Counted from the first letter of the stretch, positions 1 through 10,361 are shown. The stretch is 64,000 nt of DNA from Burkholderia multivorans ATCC BAA-247 (GCF_000959525.1 NZ_CP009831.1:1984001-2048000), one strand, 5' to 3'. The notes: a model not told the origin generated them from the letters alone. Numbers and translations are program-made.

Positions 1-610
1 AGCCGCGGTCGGCGACCTGCAGCGCCTTGTTCGCGTTCTGCTCGACCAGGAACACCGTGACGCCTTCGTCGCGAATCGTCCGGATGATGTCGAAGATCTG
101 TGCGATCACGAGCGGCGCGAGGCCGAGCGTCGGCTCGTCGAGCAGCAACAGACGCGGCTTGCTCATCAGCGCGCGGCCGATCGCGAGCATCTGCTGCTCG
201 CCGCCCGACATCGTGCCGGCCCGCTGCGTCGCACGTTCCTTCAGGCGCGGAAACAGCTTGAACACGTGCTCGATGCCGTCGTCGATCTCGTGACGGCTCG
301 CGAAGAAGCCGCCCATCTTGAGGTTCTCGAGCACGGTCAAGCTCGGGAACACGCGCCGCCCTTCCGGCGAAATCGCGAGCCCCTGCCGCATGATCTGGTG
401 CGTCGACATCGCGGTGATGTCCTTGCCCTCGAACAGCACGCGGCCCGACGATGCGCGCGGCGTGCCGCACACCGTCATCATCAGCGTCGTCTTGCCCGCA
501 CCGTTGCTGCCGATCAGCGTGACGATCTCGCCCTTGTTCACCTCGATCGACACGCCCGCGAGCGCTTCGACCGCGCCGTAATGCGTGTGGACCTGTTCCA
601 GCTTCAGCAT
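1..610 (-). CDS. livF: Branched-chain amino acid ABC transporter, ATPase LivF (3' end outside window)
   Basis: One of two cytoplasmic ATPases that power uptake of leucine, isoleucine and valine through LivHM. The visible 203 residues carry Walker A GSNGAGKTT near residue 35, the ABC signature SGGEQQ near residue 136 and Walker B LLLLDEP near residue 155. The C-terminal end lies beyond the left edge. The ATG overlaps the livG stop as TGATG, so the two are translationally coupled. It is the last visible gene of the livHMGF run. LivF is set apart from LivG by gene order and by the shorter spacing from the start to the P-loop. Confidence 0.93.
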   Translation of the reverse strand, partial: MLKLEQVHTHYGAVEALAGVSIEVNKGEIVTLIGSNGAGKTTLMMTVCGTPRASSGRVLFEGKDITAMSTHQIMRQGLAISPEGRRVFPSLTVLENLKMGGFFASRHEIDDGIEHVFKLFPRLKERATQRAGTMSGGEQQMLAIGRALMSKPRLLLLDEPTLGLAPLVIAQIFDIIRTIRDEGVTVFLVEQNANKALQVADRG

Positions 611-1383
611 CACTCTTCCCCCAGATACGCCTTGATCACGCGCGGGTCGTTACGGACCGCTTCCGGCGTGCCGATCACGATCGGCCGGCCGTGCTCCATC
701 ACGAGGATGCGGTCCGACACGCCCATCACGAGGCTCATGTCGTGCTCGATCAGCAGCACCGACACGCCGAACTCGCGGCGCAGCTTGTCGATCAGATGCT
801 GAAGCTCGATCTTCTCCTGCGGGTTCAGGCCGGCCGCCGGCTCGTCGAGCATCAGCAGACGCGGCTCGGTGATCATGCAGCGCGCGATTTCCAGACGCCG
901 CTGGTGCCCGTACGACAACGTGCCCGCCGGCCGGTTCGCGACCGAGGTCAGCCCCATCCGGTCGAGCCACACGGCCGCGCGCTCGAGCGCCTCCTGCTCC
1001 GCGCGGCGATACGCGGGCGTCGCAAACAGCCCATGCAGCAGGCCCGACTTCACCTTGCGATGCTGTGCGACGAGCAGGTTCTCGACCACCGTCAGCGACT
1101 TGAACAGCCGGATGTTCTGGAACGTGCGCACGAGGCCCTTCAGCGCGATCTTGTGGCTCGGCAGCCCCGCGATCCGGTGACCGTCGAGCACGACCTCGCC
1201 CGCCGTCGGCCGATAGAAGCCGCCGACGCAGTTGAACACCGTCGTCTTGCCGGCGCCGTTCGGCCCAATGATCGCGAACACCTCGTCACGGCGCACGTCG
1301 AAGTCGATGCCGTCGACCGCAAGCAACCCGCCGAAGCGCATCTGCAATCCGGCGACCTTCAACAGTTCTGCATTCGCGCTCAT
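610..1383 (-). CDS. livG: Branched-chain amino acid ABC transporter, ATPase LivG
   Basis: Second ATPase of the LivHMGF importer, 257 residues, usual length for LivG. Walker [10 protein letters not shown] is at about residues 40-48, the signature LSYGHQ at 156-161 and Walker B LLMLDEP at 176-182. The reading frame stays open upstream, but the ATG chosen (MSANAELL) overlaps the livM stop as ATGA and starts at the normal distance from the P-loop, so the longer upstream extension is not coding. Cytoplasmic face of the inner membrane. Confidence 0.95.
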   Translation of the reverse strand: MSANAELLKVAGLQMRFGGLLAVDGIDFDVRRDEVFAIIGPNGAGKTTVFNCVGGFYRPTAGEVVLDGHRIAGLPSHKIALKGLVRTFQNIRLFKSLTVVENLLVAQHRKVKSGLLHGLFATPAYRRAEQEALERAAVWLDRMGLTSVANRPAGTLSYGHQRRLEIARCMITEPRLLMLDEPAAGLNPQEKIELQHLIDKLRREFGVSVLLIEHDMSLVMGVSDRILVMEHGRPIVIGTPEAVRNDPRVIKAYLGEE

Positions 1384-2651
1384 TGCGGCAACTCCACGTG
1401 GGGACGGCTCGCGGGCAGCAGGCCCTGCGGACGCCACATCATCATCAACACCATCACGAGACCGAAGATCAGCATCCGGTACTCGGCAAAGCCGCGCGCG
1501 ACTTCCGGCAGCACGGTCAGCAGGATCGCCGCGAGGATCACGCCGAGCTGCGAACCCATCCCGCCGAGCACGACGATCGCGAGAATCAGCGCCGATTCGA
1601 TGAACGTGAACGACTCCGGATTCACGAGGCCCTGACGCGCAGCGAAGAACGCGCCGCCGATACCGGCGAACGCGGCGCCGAGCGTGAACGCCGACAGCTT
1701 GATGCGCGTCGGATTCAGGCCGAGCGAACGGCATGCGATCTCGTCGTCGCGCAGCGCTTCCCATGCGCGGCCCATCGGCATGCGAATCAGGCGGCTCGTC
1801 ACGAACAGCGTGAAGCCGACCAGCAGCAGCGCGAGCAGATACAGGAAGATCACCATGTGCTCGCCGCTGTATTCGAGGCCGATCAGTTCATGGAAGGTCT
1901 TCGCGCCTTCGACGCTTGCCGAACGCGCCATCTCGAAGCCGAACACGGTCGGCTTCGGAATGCCGGAGATGCCGTCCGGGCCGCCGGTGAGGCTCGTCAG
2001 GTTGTTGGCGAGCAGGCGGATGATTTCGCCGAAGCCCAGCGTGACGATCGCGAGATAGTCGCCGCGCAGACGCAGCACCGGGAAGCCGAGCAGGAAGCCG
2101 AACGTCGCCGACGCGATCGCCGCGATCGGCAGGCACTCCCAGAACGTCAGCCCGAAATACTGGTTCAGCATCGCGTACGTATAGCCGCCGACCGCGTAGA
2201 ACCCGACATAGCCGAGATCGAGCAGCCCCGCGAAGCCGACGACGATGTTCAGCCCGAGACCGAGAATCACGTAGATCAGCGCGAGCGTCGCGACGTCGAC
2301 TGCGCCGCGCGAACCGACGAACGGCCACACGAGCCCGACCGCGAGCAGCACCCAGATGATCGCGCGCTGCTGGCGCGCGCCCATCGCGGGCACCGCGGGC
2401 AGCTTCACTGCGGATTTCGCGCGCAGCAGCCACGGCTTGAACAGCTGGAACAGGAACACGGCCGCGACCGCGATCCATACCGGGCGCCAGTGGCGCTCGA
2501 GCACGACCTGATAACCGTCGAGCTTCAGCTGCAGCCCGAGCACCGGCACCGTGAGGATCGCCGTCAGGATCGCGGCGGCCACGGCATTCTTCAGCGCCTG
2601 GCCGAACGAAGCGTCGGCGGCCGGGCGGCGTACGGAAATGACTTGACTCAT
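1380..2651 (-). CDS. livM: Branched-chain amino acid ABC transporter, permease LivM
   Basis: Inner-membrane permease that pairs with LivH to form the translocation path, 423 residues. An N-terminal extension of about 100 residues with two hydrophobic segments precedes the LivM core, which starts near [20 protein letters not shown] and ends with MWRPQGLLP, a typical LivM C-terminal motif. The start MSQVISVRR lies 11 bases after the livH stop; the much longer open frame upstream is a shadow of livH. Overlaps livG by four bases. Confidence 0.94.
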   Translation of the reverse strand: MSQVISVRRPAADASFGQALKNAVAAAILTAILTVPVLGLQLKLDGYQVVLERHWRPVWIAVAAVFLFQLFKPWLLRAKSAVKLPAVPAMGARQQRAIIWVLLAVGLVWPFVGSRGAVDVATLALIYVILGLGLNIVVGFAGLLDLGYVGFYAVGGYTYAMLNQYFGLTFWECLPIAAIASATFGFLLGFPVLRLRGDYLAIVTLGFGEIIRLLANNLTSLTGGPDGISGIPKPTVFGFEMARSASVEGAKTFHELIGLEYSGEHMVIFLYLLALLLVGFTLFVTSRLIRMPMGRAWEALRDDEIACRSLGLNPTRIKLSAFTLGAAFAGIGGAFFAARQGLVNPESFTFIESALILAIVVLGGMGSQLGVILAAILLTVLPEVARGFAEYRMLIFGLVMVLMMMWRPQGLLPASRPHVELPQ

Positions 2652-2662
2652 CTGCGTGTCCC

Positions 2663-3589
<927 letters not shown>

Positions 3590-3716
3590 GTGCGGGAAGC
3601 TCCCGTTGGCGTCGCGCCGCCGGCCGCAGCCGGATCACGGCGCGGCCGTGCGCAACGCACGGTATCGTCTCGGTTCGCCCGCGGTCGCGCGATGCACGAA
3701 TGCGCGGCGACCAATA

Positions 3717-3755
3717 CGCACCCGCCCCGTCCGGATCTCGGACGGGGCGGGTGCG
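3717..3755 (-). terminator. Strong intergenic hairpin between livK and livH (attenuator or mRNA stabiliser)
   Basis: A perfect 17-bp inverted repeat with a 5-base GATCT loop; core arms are GCACCCGCCCCGTCCG and its complement. It lies after the livK stop and before livH. There is no T-tract on the minus side, so it is more likely a partial terminator or 3' stabiliser that raises binding-protein mRNA above permease/ATPase mRNA, a known arrangement in ABC operons. The function is inferred from position. Confidence 0.7.
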
Positions 3756-3773
3756 CGGGCGGGTAGTCCGTTG

Positions 3774-4892
3774 TTACTTGGCGGCGGTCTTCGTCGCGTC
3801 CTTGTGCCACGTGTAGACGACGAACTTGAACGCCTTCAGGTCGCCCTGCGCGTCATATGACACCTTGCCGATCGGCGTGTCGAACGTCGTCTTGTGCATG
3901 TACGCGGCGACCTTCGTCGGGTCGGTCGTCTTCGCTCCGGCGATCGAGTCGGCGATGATCTTCACCGCGGCGTACGCCGGCATCTGGAACGGGCCGTTCG
4001 GATCGCGCTTCTTGTCGGCGAACGCCTTCACGAGCGCCGCGTTGGCCGGGTCGGCCGAGAAGTCGGCCGGCAGCGTGACGAGCATGCCTTCCGATGCCGG
4101 GCCCGCGATGGCCGTCACGTCCTTGTTGCCGACACCCTCAGGCCCCATGAACGTCGCCTTCACGCCCTGCTCGCGCGCCTGGCGCAGCAGCAGGCCCATT
4201 TCCGGGTGATAGCCGCCGAAGTAGACGAAGTCGACGCCTTGCGACTTCAGCTTCGTGATGATCGCCGAGTAATCCGAGTCGCCGGCGTTGATGCCTTCGA
4301 ACAGCACGACCGGAATCTTCGCCGCTTCGAGATCCTTCTTCACCGACGATGCGATGCCCTGGCCGTACGACTGCTTGTCGTGCAGCACGGCGACCTTCTT
4401 CGGCTTCACGTGATTGATGATGTACTGCGCAGCGGCCGGACCCTGCTGGTCGTCACGGCCGATCGTGCGGAAGATGAAGTGACGCTTCTTGCCTTCGGTC
4501 AACTGCGGCGCGGTGGCCGACGGCGTGACCATCACGATGCCTTCGTTCTCGTAGATGTCGGATGCCGGAATCGTCGAGCCCGAGCACACATGGCCGATCA
4601 CGTACTTGATCTTCTGGCTGACGATCTTGTTGGCCACGGCGACCGCCTGCTTCGGTTCGCAGGCGTCGTCCATCATCACCACTTCGAACTTGTTGCCGCC
4701 CGCACCGCCTGCCGCGTTGATCTGCTCGATCGCGGTCAGCGCGCCGGCCTTCACCATGTCGCCATACTGGGCGACCGAGCCGCTCATCGGGCCGGCGATG
4801 GCGATCTTCACGGTTTCCGCTTGCGCGGCAGCGGCGCCGGCGGCGAACAGCACGGCGGCGACGGAAATGGACGTAAGACGGGACAGCGTCAT
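3774..4892 (-). CDS. livK: Periplasmic branched-chain amino acid-binding protein
   Basis: Substrate-binding protein of the LivHMGF importer, 372 residues. A Sec signal peptide (MTLSRLTSISVAAVLFAAGA then AAAQA) is cleaved near residue 25, followed by the family opening ETVKIAIAGPMSGSVAQYGD. A Cys pair near DACEP and HVCSG fits the disulfide seen in LivJ/LivK proteins. A good GAGGAG ribosome site precedes the ATG. First gene of the liv operon. LivJ and LivK cannot be told apart from sequence alone. Confidence 0.93.
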   Translation of the reverse strand: MTLSRLTSISVAAVLFAAGAAAAQAETVKIAIAGPMSGSVAQYGDMVKAGALTAIEQINAAGGAGGNKFEVVMMDDACEPKQAVAVANKIVSQKIKYVIGHVCSGSTIPASDIYENEGIVMVTPSATAPQLTEGKKRHFIFRTIGRDDQQGPAAAQYIINHVKPKKVAVLHDKQSYGQGIASSVKKDLEAAKIPVVLFEGINAGDSDYSAIITKLKSQGVDFVYFGGYHPEMGLLLRQAREQGVKATFMGPEGVGNKDVTAIAGPASEGMLVTLPADFSADPANAALVKAFADKKRDPNGPFQMPAYAAVKIIADSIAGAKTTDPTKVAAYMHKTTFDTPIGKVSYDAQGDLKAFKFVVYTWHKDATKTAAK

Positions 4893-5696
4893 CAGGAGCT
4901 CCTCGATGTTGTTTAGTCATACGGGCAAAGGCGGCATGACTTGCGCAATCGAACAGCACCCGGGGCGAGAACATGGGACACGCCCGAGACGCGGAGACGG
5001 ACCTGCGGTGGAGAAATGCTTGCGGGGCCCGGCTCGTGAAGTCCCCGAAGGGGACGTCTGGTTCGGAAAGACAACGTGATGCGTCTTGCATTGCGCAAGC
5101 GTTTCGCCTGCCCCGCTTGCCGAACCGCTTCGTCGGAGGGATGGTCCGACAGCCGTTGGCAAGGCAGTCGAAATTATATGGGCGTTTCCCATTCCTCTGT
5201 CAAAAATGACCGCGGACCAAGGGAAAACACGGAGAACCTTCGCATGCTCGCGGTAGCGCTCGTGGCGCAACCGCGAAAGCGCGACAACGTTTGCGCGAGG
5301 CGCCATCCGGTTGCGCTCGGCGGTGTCGAGATGCGTGAACGCGTTGCGTGGCGCGGGTTTGCGGGAAGGTCTGCTGCTTGCGGTGCGGCCACGCTGTCGC
5401 TCTGCGCCGAATCGCCGCCGGCAATCGACTGAGGATTGTCGAGCGACCGAAGCACACGTCGGAAACCGGCTTCCTTTCGTTTTCCGACGTTTTCATCGAG
5501 CCAGAAAGCTTATCGTTATTTTCGTGAAATAATGCGAACCCGTTTCAGCAATCCAGCCAGCCTTCCCGCGATTCGCGTCTGTCGCGCGCCGGAGCCGCTT
5601 TGTCGTCGTTCCGCCTGCGCTTCTGCCGTGCAGCCGCCAGCCAGTGATCTGCCGTTTCTTGTTTCTTCATTGCACATCACCTGGATCCGATCGCCG
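4893..5696. other. Intergenic region: liv leader and promoter, no convincing gene
   Basis: About 800 bases between livK and the next plus-strand gene. Open frames here overlap one another on both strands, lack ribosome sites and resemble no family I know. The left 270 bases are probably the livK leader; the rest is promoter DNA plus unassigned sequence. A more AT-rich patch at about 5505-5530 could hold a promoter for the plus-strand gene. Confidence 0.5.
5173..5203 (-). promoter_or_regulatory. Candidate sigma-70 promoter for the liv operon
   Basis: On the minus strand a perfect -35 TTGACA (5203-5198) and a perfect -10 TATAAT (5178-5173) are separated by 19 bases, slightly longer than the ideal 17. 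Transcription would start near 5166 and leave a leader of about 270 bases before livK. That leader contains a compact GTCCCC/GGGGAC hairpin at 5041-5055. No start site has been mapped. Confidence 0.45.
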
Positions 5697-6308
5697 ATGA
5701 CTCTTGCGTTCCGCCTTTCGTTGTCCGCCGCAACCGTCTGCGCGCTGGCGCTTGCCGCGTCCGCAGCCGCGTCGCCCGCGAGCGATGCGCTCGCCGACCG
5801 CTCTGCCGTCACCAACGTATTCCGCGTCGAGCGCCGTGCCGCTCGCGACAGCGATGCCGCACGCGACAGCACGCGCTACGCGCGGCCGGCCGCACGCAGC
5901 CCGTTCGAGACGGAAGACACGCGGCCGCTGCAGATCGACGGCGACCGGCTGACGCCGCAACCCTCGAACGCACGACCGGCCGACTCCGCGTGGGCCGACA
6001 CGCGCGTCGCGCCCGGCCGCGACACCGCGGGACGTTTGCTGCCCGAAGCCGCACGCCGCAGCGCAGACTGGGACGCGTATCTGCGCGCGAACGGTTCGCT
6101 GTCCGCCGACGGTTTGTCGCCGGCGCGGCCCTATGCGCCGATGCGGCCGTTCGATGCCGTGCGCGGCGTGCCGGGCGCGCCGAACCCGTTCGATCCGTCG
6201 ATTCCGCATCCGGAGACGCGCACGTTCTATGACGACGGCGCAGGCTCGCGCTGTACGGCCACCGGCGGCGCGGGCACGTCGCGCTCGTCGTGCAGGCTCG
6301 ATTGGTGA
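5697..6308 (+). CDS. Hypothetical secreted protein
   Basis: 203 residues, not recognised. The N-terminus MTLAFRLSLSAATVCALALA followed by ASAAASPASDA is a clear Sec signal peptide. The rest is rich in Arg, Ala, Pro and Asp, with no membrane segment. The C-terminus contains two Cys in a Gly/Ser-rich tail. An earlier in-frame ATG at about 5532 would add 55 residues without signal-peptide character, so 5697 is preferred, although its ribosome site is weak. It lies 152 bases before the aminotransferase on the same strand. Confidence 0.55.
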   Translation: MTLAFRLSLSAATVCALALAASAAASPASDALADRSAVTNVFRVERRAARDSDAARDSTRYARPAARSPFETEDTRPLQIDGDRLTPQPSNARPADSAWADTRVAPGRDTAGRLLPEAARRSADWDAYLRANGSLSADGLSPARPYAPMRPFDAVRGVPGAPNPFDPSIPHPETRTFYDDGAGSRCTATGGAGTSRSSCRLDW

Positions 6309-6460
6309 GCGTTGCGCGCATCGCATTGCGCGTGCACGGGCGGCTTTCGTTAGAATCGGTCGTCGTCGCAGCAAACCGCAGATTTGCACGAGGCGGCTGG
6401 ATTCGCTCGCGAACGCCGCGCGCGCTCATGACAGACTCATTCTTTCCCCCGGAGGCGAAC

Positions 6461-7588
6461 GTGCCAGGATTACTTCCCGATGTCGACCGCGACGGACTGC
6501 TCGAATACTCGGTCGTCTACACGGACCGCTCGATCAATCACATGTCGCAGCGCTTTCAGCACGTGATGCGCGACATCTCCGACCTGTTGAAAAAGGTCTA
6601 TCACGCGAAGTCGGTCGCGATCGTCCCCGGCAGCGGCACGTTCGGCATGGAAGCCGTCGCGCGCCAGTTCGCGACGAACAGGAAGTGCCTCGTCATCCGC
6701 AACGGCTGGTTCAGCTACCGCTGGTCGCAGATCTTCGAGATGGGCAGCATTCCGTCCGAGTCGATCGTGCTGAAGGCACGCCCCGTCGAATCGGGACGAC
6801 AGGCCGCGTATGCGCCTGCGCCGATCGACGAAGTCGTCGCGGCGATCCGCGAGCACAAGCCCGATCTCGTGTTCGCGCCGCATGTCGAAACCGCATCGGG
6901 GATGCTGCTGCCGGACGCTTACCTGCGCGCGGTGGCGGACGCGGTGCATGAGGTCGGCGGCATGTTCGTGCTCGACTGCATCGCGTCCGGCACGATCTGG
7001 GTCGACATGGAGGCAAGCGGCGTGGACGTGCTGGTCAGCGCGCCGCAGAAGGGATGGAGCGCATCGCCGGGCTGTGCGCTCGTGATGCTGAGCCCGCTGG
7101 CGCGCGAGCGGATCGACGGCACGACGAGCACGAGCTTCGCGTGCGATCTTCGCAAGTGGCTGCAGATCATGGAAGCGTACGAGGGCGGCGGATTCGCGTA
7201 TCACGCGACGATGCCGACCGACAGCCTCGCGACGCTGCGCGACGTGATCAAGGAGACCGACGCGTACGGCTTCGACAAGGTGCGCGACGAACAGCTCGAA
7301 CTCGGCACGCGCATTCGCGCGCTGCTCGCCGAAAAGGGTTTCCGGAGCGTGGCGGCGGAAGGGTTTCAGGCGCCCGGCGTGGTGGTCTGCTACACCGACG
7401 ACGACGACATCCGCTCGGGCAAGAAGTTTGCCGACGTCGGCGTGCAGATCGCGGCCGGCGTGCCGCTGCAATGCGACGAGCCCGCGGACTTCAAGACGTT
7501 CCGGATCGGGCTGTTCGGCCTCGACAAGCTGCATGATGTCGATGGCGCGGTGGCGCGGTTTGCCGATGCGTTGGAGCGGGTTTTGTAG
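6461..7588 (+). CDS. Class V PLP-dependent aminotransferase (alanine-glyoxylate aminotransferase family)
   Basis: 375 residues. Fold-type I PLP enzyme of the alanine-glyoxylate / serine-glyoxylate aminotransferase family. The PLP-binding Lys is K197 in SAPQKGWSASPG, and D172 in LDCIASG would hold the pyridine nitrogen. PGSGTFGMEA near residue 56 is the phosphate/PLP loop region. A GTG start is chosen because GGAGG lies 5 bases upstream (6451-6455) and the product then begins MPGLLPDVD; an ATG at 6428 has no ribosome site. The exact substrate is unknown, and no pathway partners lie next to it. Confidence 0.87.
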   Translation: MPGLLPDVDRDGLLEYSVVYTDRSINHMSQRFQHVMRDISDLLKKVYHAKSVAIVPGSGTFGMEAVARQFATNRKCLVIRNGWFSYRWSQIFEMGSIPSESIVLKARPVESGRQAAYAPAPIDEVVAAIREHKPDLVFAPHVETASGMLLPDAYLRAVADAVHEVGGMFVLDCIASGTIWVDMEASGVDVLVSAPQKGWSASPGCALVMLSPLARERIDGTTSTSFACDLRKWLQIMEAYEGGGFAYHATMPTDSLATLRDVIKETDAYGFDKVRDEQLELGTRIRALLAEKGFRSVAAEGFQAPGVVVCYTDDDDIRSGKKFADVGVQIAAGVPLQCDEPADFKTFRIGLFGLDKLHDVDGAVARFADALERVL

Positions 7589-7694
7589 GGTGGTTTTTCG
7601 CGGTTTCGGCGCGGCAGCGGGGGTGTCGCGCCAAGCGCGGCGGGATTGTCGAGGGCTATGAGTGGCGGTGACGTGGGGGGGATCGATCGAGCTG

Positions 7695-7782
7695 TCATAT
7701 CGTTATGGACCCCAAAGTCTGCGACGCAATCAGCTTCGGTAACGGGTCGCATCGGCATTGGCACAAATCATCCTCCAATGCG
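7695..7782 (-). pseudogene. C-terminal fragment of PAAR gene cut off by the IS256-family insertion
   Basis: Read on the minus strand this segment encodes a short tail (ALEDDLCQCRCDPLPKLIAS, then QTLGSITI and a stop). It matches the tail of the intact PAAR protein at 10926-11210 (ALENDLCQCKCEPLPKLVAS). Joined to the fragment at 9137-9341 across the 8-bp target duplication, it restores one open frame. Confidence 0.85.
7775..7782. repeat. Target-site duplication, left copy (CCAATGCG)
   Basis: CCAATGCG here and at 9137-9144 flank the insertion sequence. Eight bases is the usual duplication for IS256-family elements, and removing one copy restores the PAAR reading frame. Confidence 0.85.
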
Positions 7783-9136
7783 GGAGGTATCCGGAATTCC
7801 GTGTGTGAGGCGGGTTGAGACTCAGATTCCAATGTTGAATCGTTCCGGGTAAAGCAGCGCGAACTGGGTCATCGCGCTCTTCCAATCGTGCCGAGAGCCG
7901 GTCCACTTGGCCACGACGTTGCGCAGCGCCAGCCAGATCAGTTTGAGCGCGGCCTCGTCCGACGGGAAGTGGCCGCGCGCCTTGATGATCTTTCGAAGCT
8001 GCATGTGCAGCGACTCGATCGCGTTGGTCGTATATACAATTTTCCGGATGTCAGGCGCGAAGGCGTAGAACGGAATCACCTGATCCCAGGCCCGGCGCCA
8101 GAGCGCGGCAATCGGAGGGTATTTCGTACCCCACGGGCTCGTATCGAACGCGTCCAGCGCCACGGCGGCCGCTTCGGCCGACGGTGCCCGATAGACCTCC
8201 TTGAGCGCCGCTGCGACCGATTTCCTGTCTTTCCAGCTGGCAAAGTCCAGCGAGTTCCGGATCAGATGCACGATGCAGGTCTGGACCGTCGTTTCCGGGA
8301 ACACCGTGTTGATCGCTTCGGGGAAGCCCTTCAGGCCGTCGACCACGGCGATCAGGATGTCCTGCACGCCGCGCAGCTTCAGGTCGTTCACCACCCGCAG
8401 CCAGAACTTGGCGCCCTCGGTCTGCTCGATCCAAAGGCCCAGCACGTCACGTGTGCCGTCGCGGCGCACGCCCAGCGCCAGGTAGATCGCCTTGTTGCGC
8501 ACCACGCCTTCGTCGCGGATCTTGACTCGCAAGGCGTCGAAGAACACGACCGGGTACATCGGCTCGAGCGGTCGCTGCTGCCATTCGCGCACTTCGTCGA
8601 TCACGGCATCAGTCACCGTGCTGATGAAGTCCGGCGACACCTCGATGCCGTACATCTCCAGCAAGAAACCCTGAATCTCCCGCACGCTCATGCCGCGGGC
8701 ATACATCGCGATGATCTTGTCGTCGAAGCCCGTGAAGCGTCGCTCGCCCTTGGCGATCAGCACCGGATCGAACGTGCCTTCGCGGTCGCGCGGAATCTCG
8801 ACGTCGAGCAGGTCATTGTCGGTTGCAATGCGCTTGCGGCTGGTGCCGTTGCGATGGTTCGTGCGGCCTACCGGCTTGGCTTCGCCCTTCTCGTAGCCCA
8901 GGTGGTGGGTCAGTTCACCGCCCAGTGCACGCTCGAAGATTGCCTTCTTGAGCGCCGCGAGCTGTTCGTTGATCGTCGCCCGATCCAGCGTCCCGGGCAC
9001 CAGTTGCTTGATCAGTTCCGGGTCCAGGTTCAATCCCTTGCCCGGTTCAATCGTCACTTCTTCCTTGCGTTTGCGTGGCATAAAGTGGCTCCTTGGCCAT
9101 CAGTTTATGCCCACACACAAAAGATCGGATAGGCTC
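7783..9136 (-). mobile_element. IS256-family insertion sequence, complete (about 1354 bp)
   Basis: Bounded by imperfect 25-bp terminal inverted repeats: left end GGAGGTATCC and right end, read inward, GAGCCTATCC. They align without gaps and share the inner block GTGTGTG. It carries one full transposase gene and is flanked by an 8-bp duplication. Size, single transposase gene and duplication length all fit IS256. It sits inside a PAAR gene. Confidence 0.88.
7822..9081 (-). CDS. IS256-family (mutator-type) transposase
   Basis: 419 residues, full length for the family. DDE-type transposase acting on the terminal repeats of its own element. Family blocks seen include the first Asp region VVFFDALRVKIRDEG, the second Asp in AVVDGLKGFPEAI, the conserved QTCIVHLIRNS, and the C-terminal YTTNAIESLHMQLRK. 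The ribosome site AAGGAG precedes the ATG. No frameshift is visible, so the element may still be active. Confidence 0.95.
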   Translation of the reverse strand: MPRKRKEEVTIEPGKGLNLDPELIKQLVPGTLDRATINEQLAALKKAIFERALGGELTHHLGYEKGEAKPVGRTNHRNGTSRKRIATDNDLLDVEIPRDREGTFDPVLIAKGERRFTGFDDKIIAMYARGMSVREIQGFLLEMYGIEVSPDFISTVTDAVIDEVREWQQRPLEPMYPVVFFDALRVKIRDEGVVRNKAIYLALGVRRDGTRDVLGLWIEQTEGAKFWLRVVNDLKLRGVQDILIAVVDGLKGFPEAINTVFPETTVQTCIVHLIRNSLDFASWKDRKSVAAALKEVYRAPSAEAAAVALDAFDTSPWGTKYPPIAALWRRAWDQVIPFYAFAPDIRKIVYTTNAIESLHMQLRKIIKARGHFPSDEAALKLIWLALRNVVAKWTGSRHDWKSAMTQFALLYPERFNIGI

Positions 9137-9341
9137 CCAATGCGACCTGCTTACCCATCATTGTCATCAGCCTCGGCGTGCCGTCGCTGATGATGACGCC
9201 CGTCGTGCCGCAAGCCGGGCACTGGACAGCGGCACCCAGATAAGCGACCGGTTGACCCTGAAAGGAGGTGTTGGCGATACCGTCGACCACCACACCGTTG
9301 CGGTCGGTCTTATCGCCTCGGAGAATGAAGCGGCGGTTCAT
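9137..9341 (-). pseudogene. PAAR-domain T6SS spike-tip protein, N-terminal part, interrupted by IS256-family element
   Basis: Starts at ATG 9341, which overlaps the stop of the DUF6708 gene as ATGA. The product begins MNRRFILRGDKTDRNGVVVD and runs through QCPACGTTGVIISDG to MGKQVAL, where the insertion interrupts it; the frame then reads about 13 foreign codons into the IS. Close paralog of the intact PAAR protein at 10926-11210. 9137-9144 is the right copy of the target duplication. Normally such proteins cap the VgrG spike; this copy loses its Cys-rich tail. Confidence 0.85.
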
Positions 9342-10306
9342 GCTGGGAGCCCGGTGGTGGAAGCCTCGGCACTGCAAGCGCGTTTGATATTGTCCGGCCA
9401 CACTGGCTCGCGGCAAGTCAATTGAGCAAGCCAATGCAACAAAGACTGAGCGAACGCGGGAAGCGATCCAACCGCCACAACGAGCCAAACCAGCGGATTG
9501 CCGGAACTAAGTAAGTCTGAGGTGCCATCGAAATTCAACCTCAGCGAATTGCGCAACGAAGCACCTTTCGGTAAGAATTCCGTGACGGGTGGCACCGACG
9601 CGGGGCCTTCTTGCATAAATCGCCGGTAGAACTCGAAGTCCTGGTAGAGCACATTCATGATCTCCTGCCCGGCAGCGCTTGACTCTTCGCAAGACAGCAC
9701 GACGCGCGTTCCTACCGAAAACGTGTCCGTGACCATTCCGTTGTCGTCGAGAACCAGACAGCGAACCACCCGTGCTGCACTCCGCGTGGGGCCGCTTCTG
9801 GGCTTGCGTTCAACGTACAGAAAGGCCTTATCCCACGGCACTGACACAACACCGCCAGGACCGTTGTGCCTGAATGCATGAATCATCCGGTTGTGTCGAT
9901 CAAAGAGAATGGGCTTGCACGTATAGTTGAAGCAGTCGCGCGTCAATGCCCAAATGCCAAGCGCCGATAAGCAAAGTCCGATGAACAGAAAAAAGCTCAA
10001 TCCACCATATACGAGCCCAAGCTGCCCTCGCTGCTCATAGATCCGAGGTACATGCGTCAGCATCCAAAGTATGGTCGCCGTGAATGCCAACGAGCCGACC
10101 CCTGGCAACATAAAGGCAAAAACGCCCCAACCCTTCTCCGAATAGGTTCCATCCCGGACCTCAAGACAAGTATCGCTCATCGAGAATACGGAACGGTCCT
10201 CCTTCGGCGTGTCTGACGCAGGCTGTCCGACTGCGAGGCGAGCAGCCTGTTCTTCCTCGCTGACCGGCCGGTTCATGCGATACCAGGAGAGTCCATCGAA
10301 TGCCAT
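9338..10306 (-). CDS. DUF6708-type membrane protein, copy 1; candidate T6SS immunity protein
   Basis: 322 residues. Two strong membrane segments at about 62-86 and 96-121, then a soluble domain with NYTCKPILFDRHNRMIHAFRH, and a third hydrophobic stretch at about 273-298. Homologous over its whole length to the neighbour at 11207-12190. Start MAFDGLSWYR has GGAGA about 8 bases upstream. It lies just after the debris of a VasX-like effector and overlaps the split PAAR gene. An immunity role against a pore-forming effector is inferred from membrane topology and cassette position; the DUF6708 name is from memory of the family. Confidence 0.7.
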   Translation of the reverse strand: MAFDGLSWYRMNRPVSEEEQAARLAVGQPASDTPKEDRSVFSMSDTCLEVRDGTYSEKGWGVFAFMLPGVGSLAFTATILWMLTHVPRIYEQRGQLGLVYGGLSFFLFIGLCLSALGIWALTRDCFNYTCKPILFDRHNRMIHAFRHNGPGGVVSVPWDKAFLYVERKPRSGPTRSAARVVRCLVLDDNGMVTDTFSVGTRVVLSCEESSAAGQEIMNVLYQDFEFYRRFMQEGPASVPPVTEFLPKGASLRNSLRLNFDGTSDLLSSGNPLVWLVVAVGSLPAFAQSLLHWLAQLTCREPVWPDNIKRACSAEASTTGLPA

Positions 10307-10361
10307 CTGTGTTCTCCATCACGAAAGCATTGCAGCAAATGCCCTTTGTCTTCAGCCAGAG

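Noticed and set aside
610-1764. Longer start for LivG at 1764
   Set aside because: The first 127 codons overlap livM out of frame; the ATG at 1383 overlaps the livM stop and matches family length.
6428-6460. ATG at 6428 as the aminotransferase start
   Set aside because: No ribosome site, and a GGAGG stands at ideal distance from the GTG at 6461.
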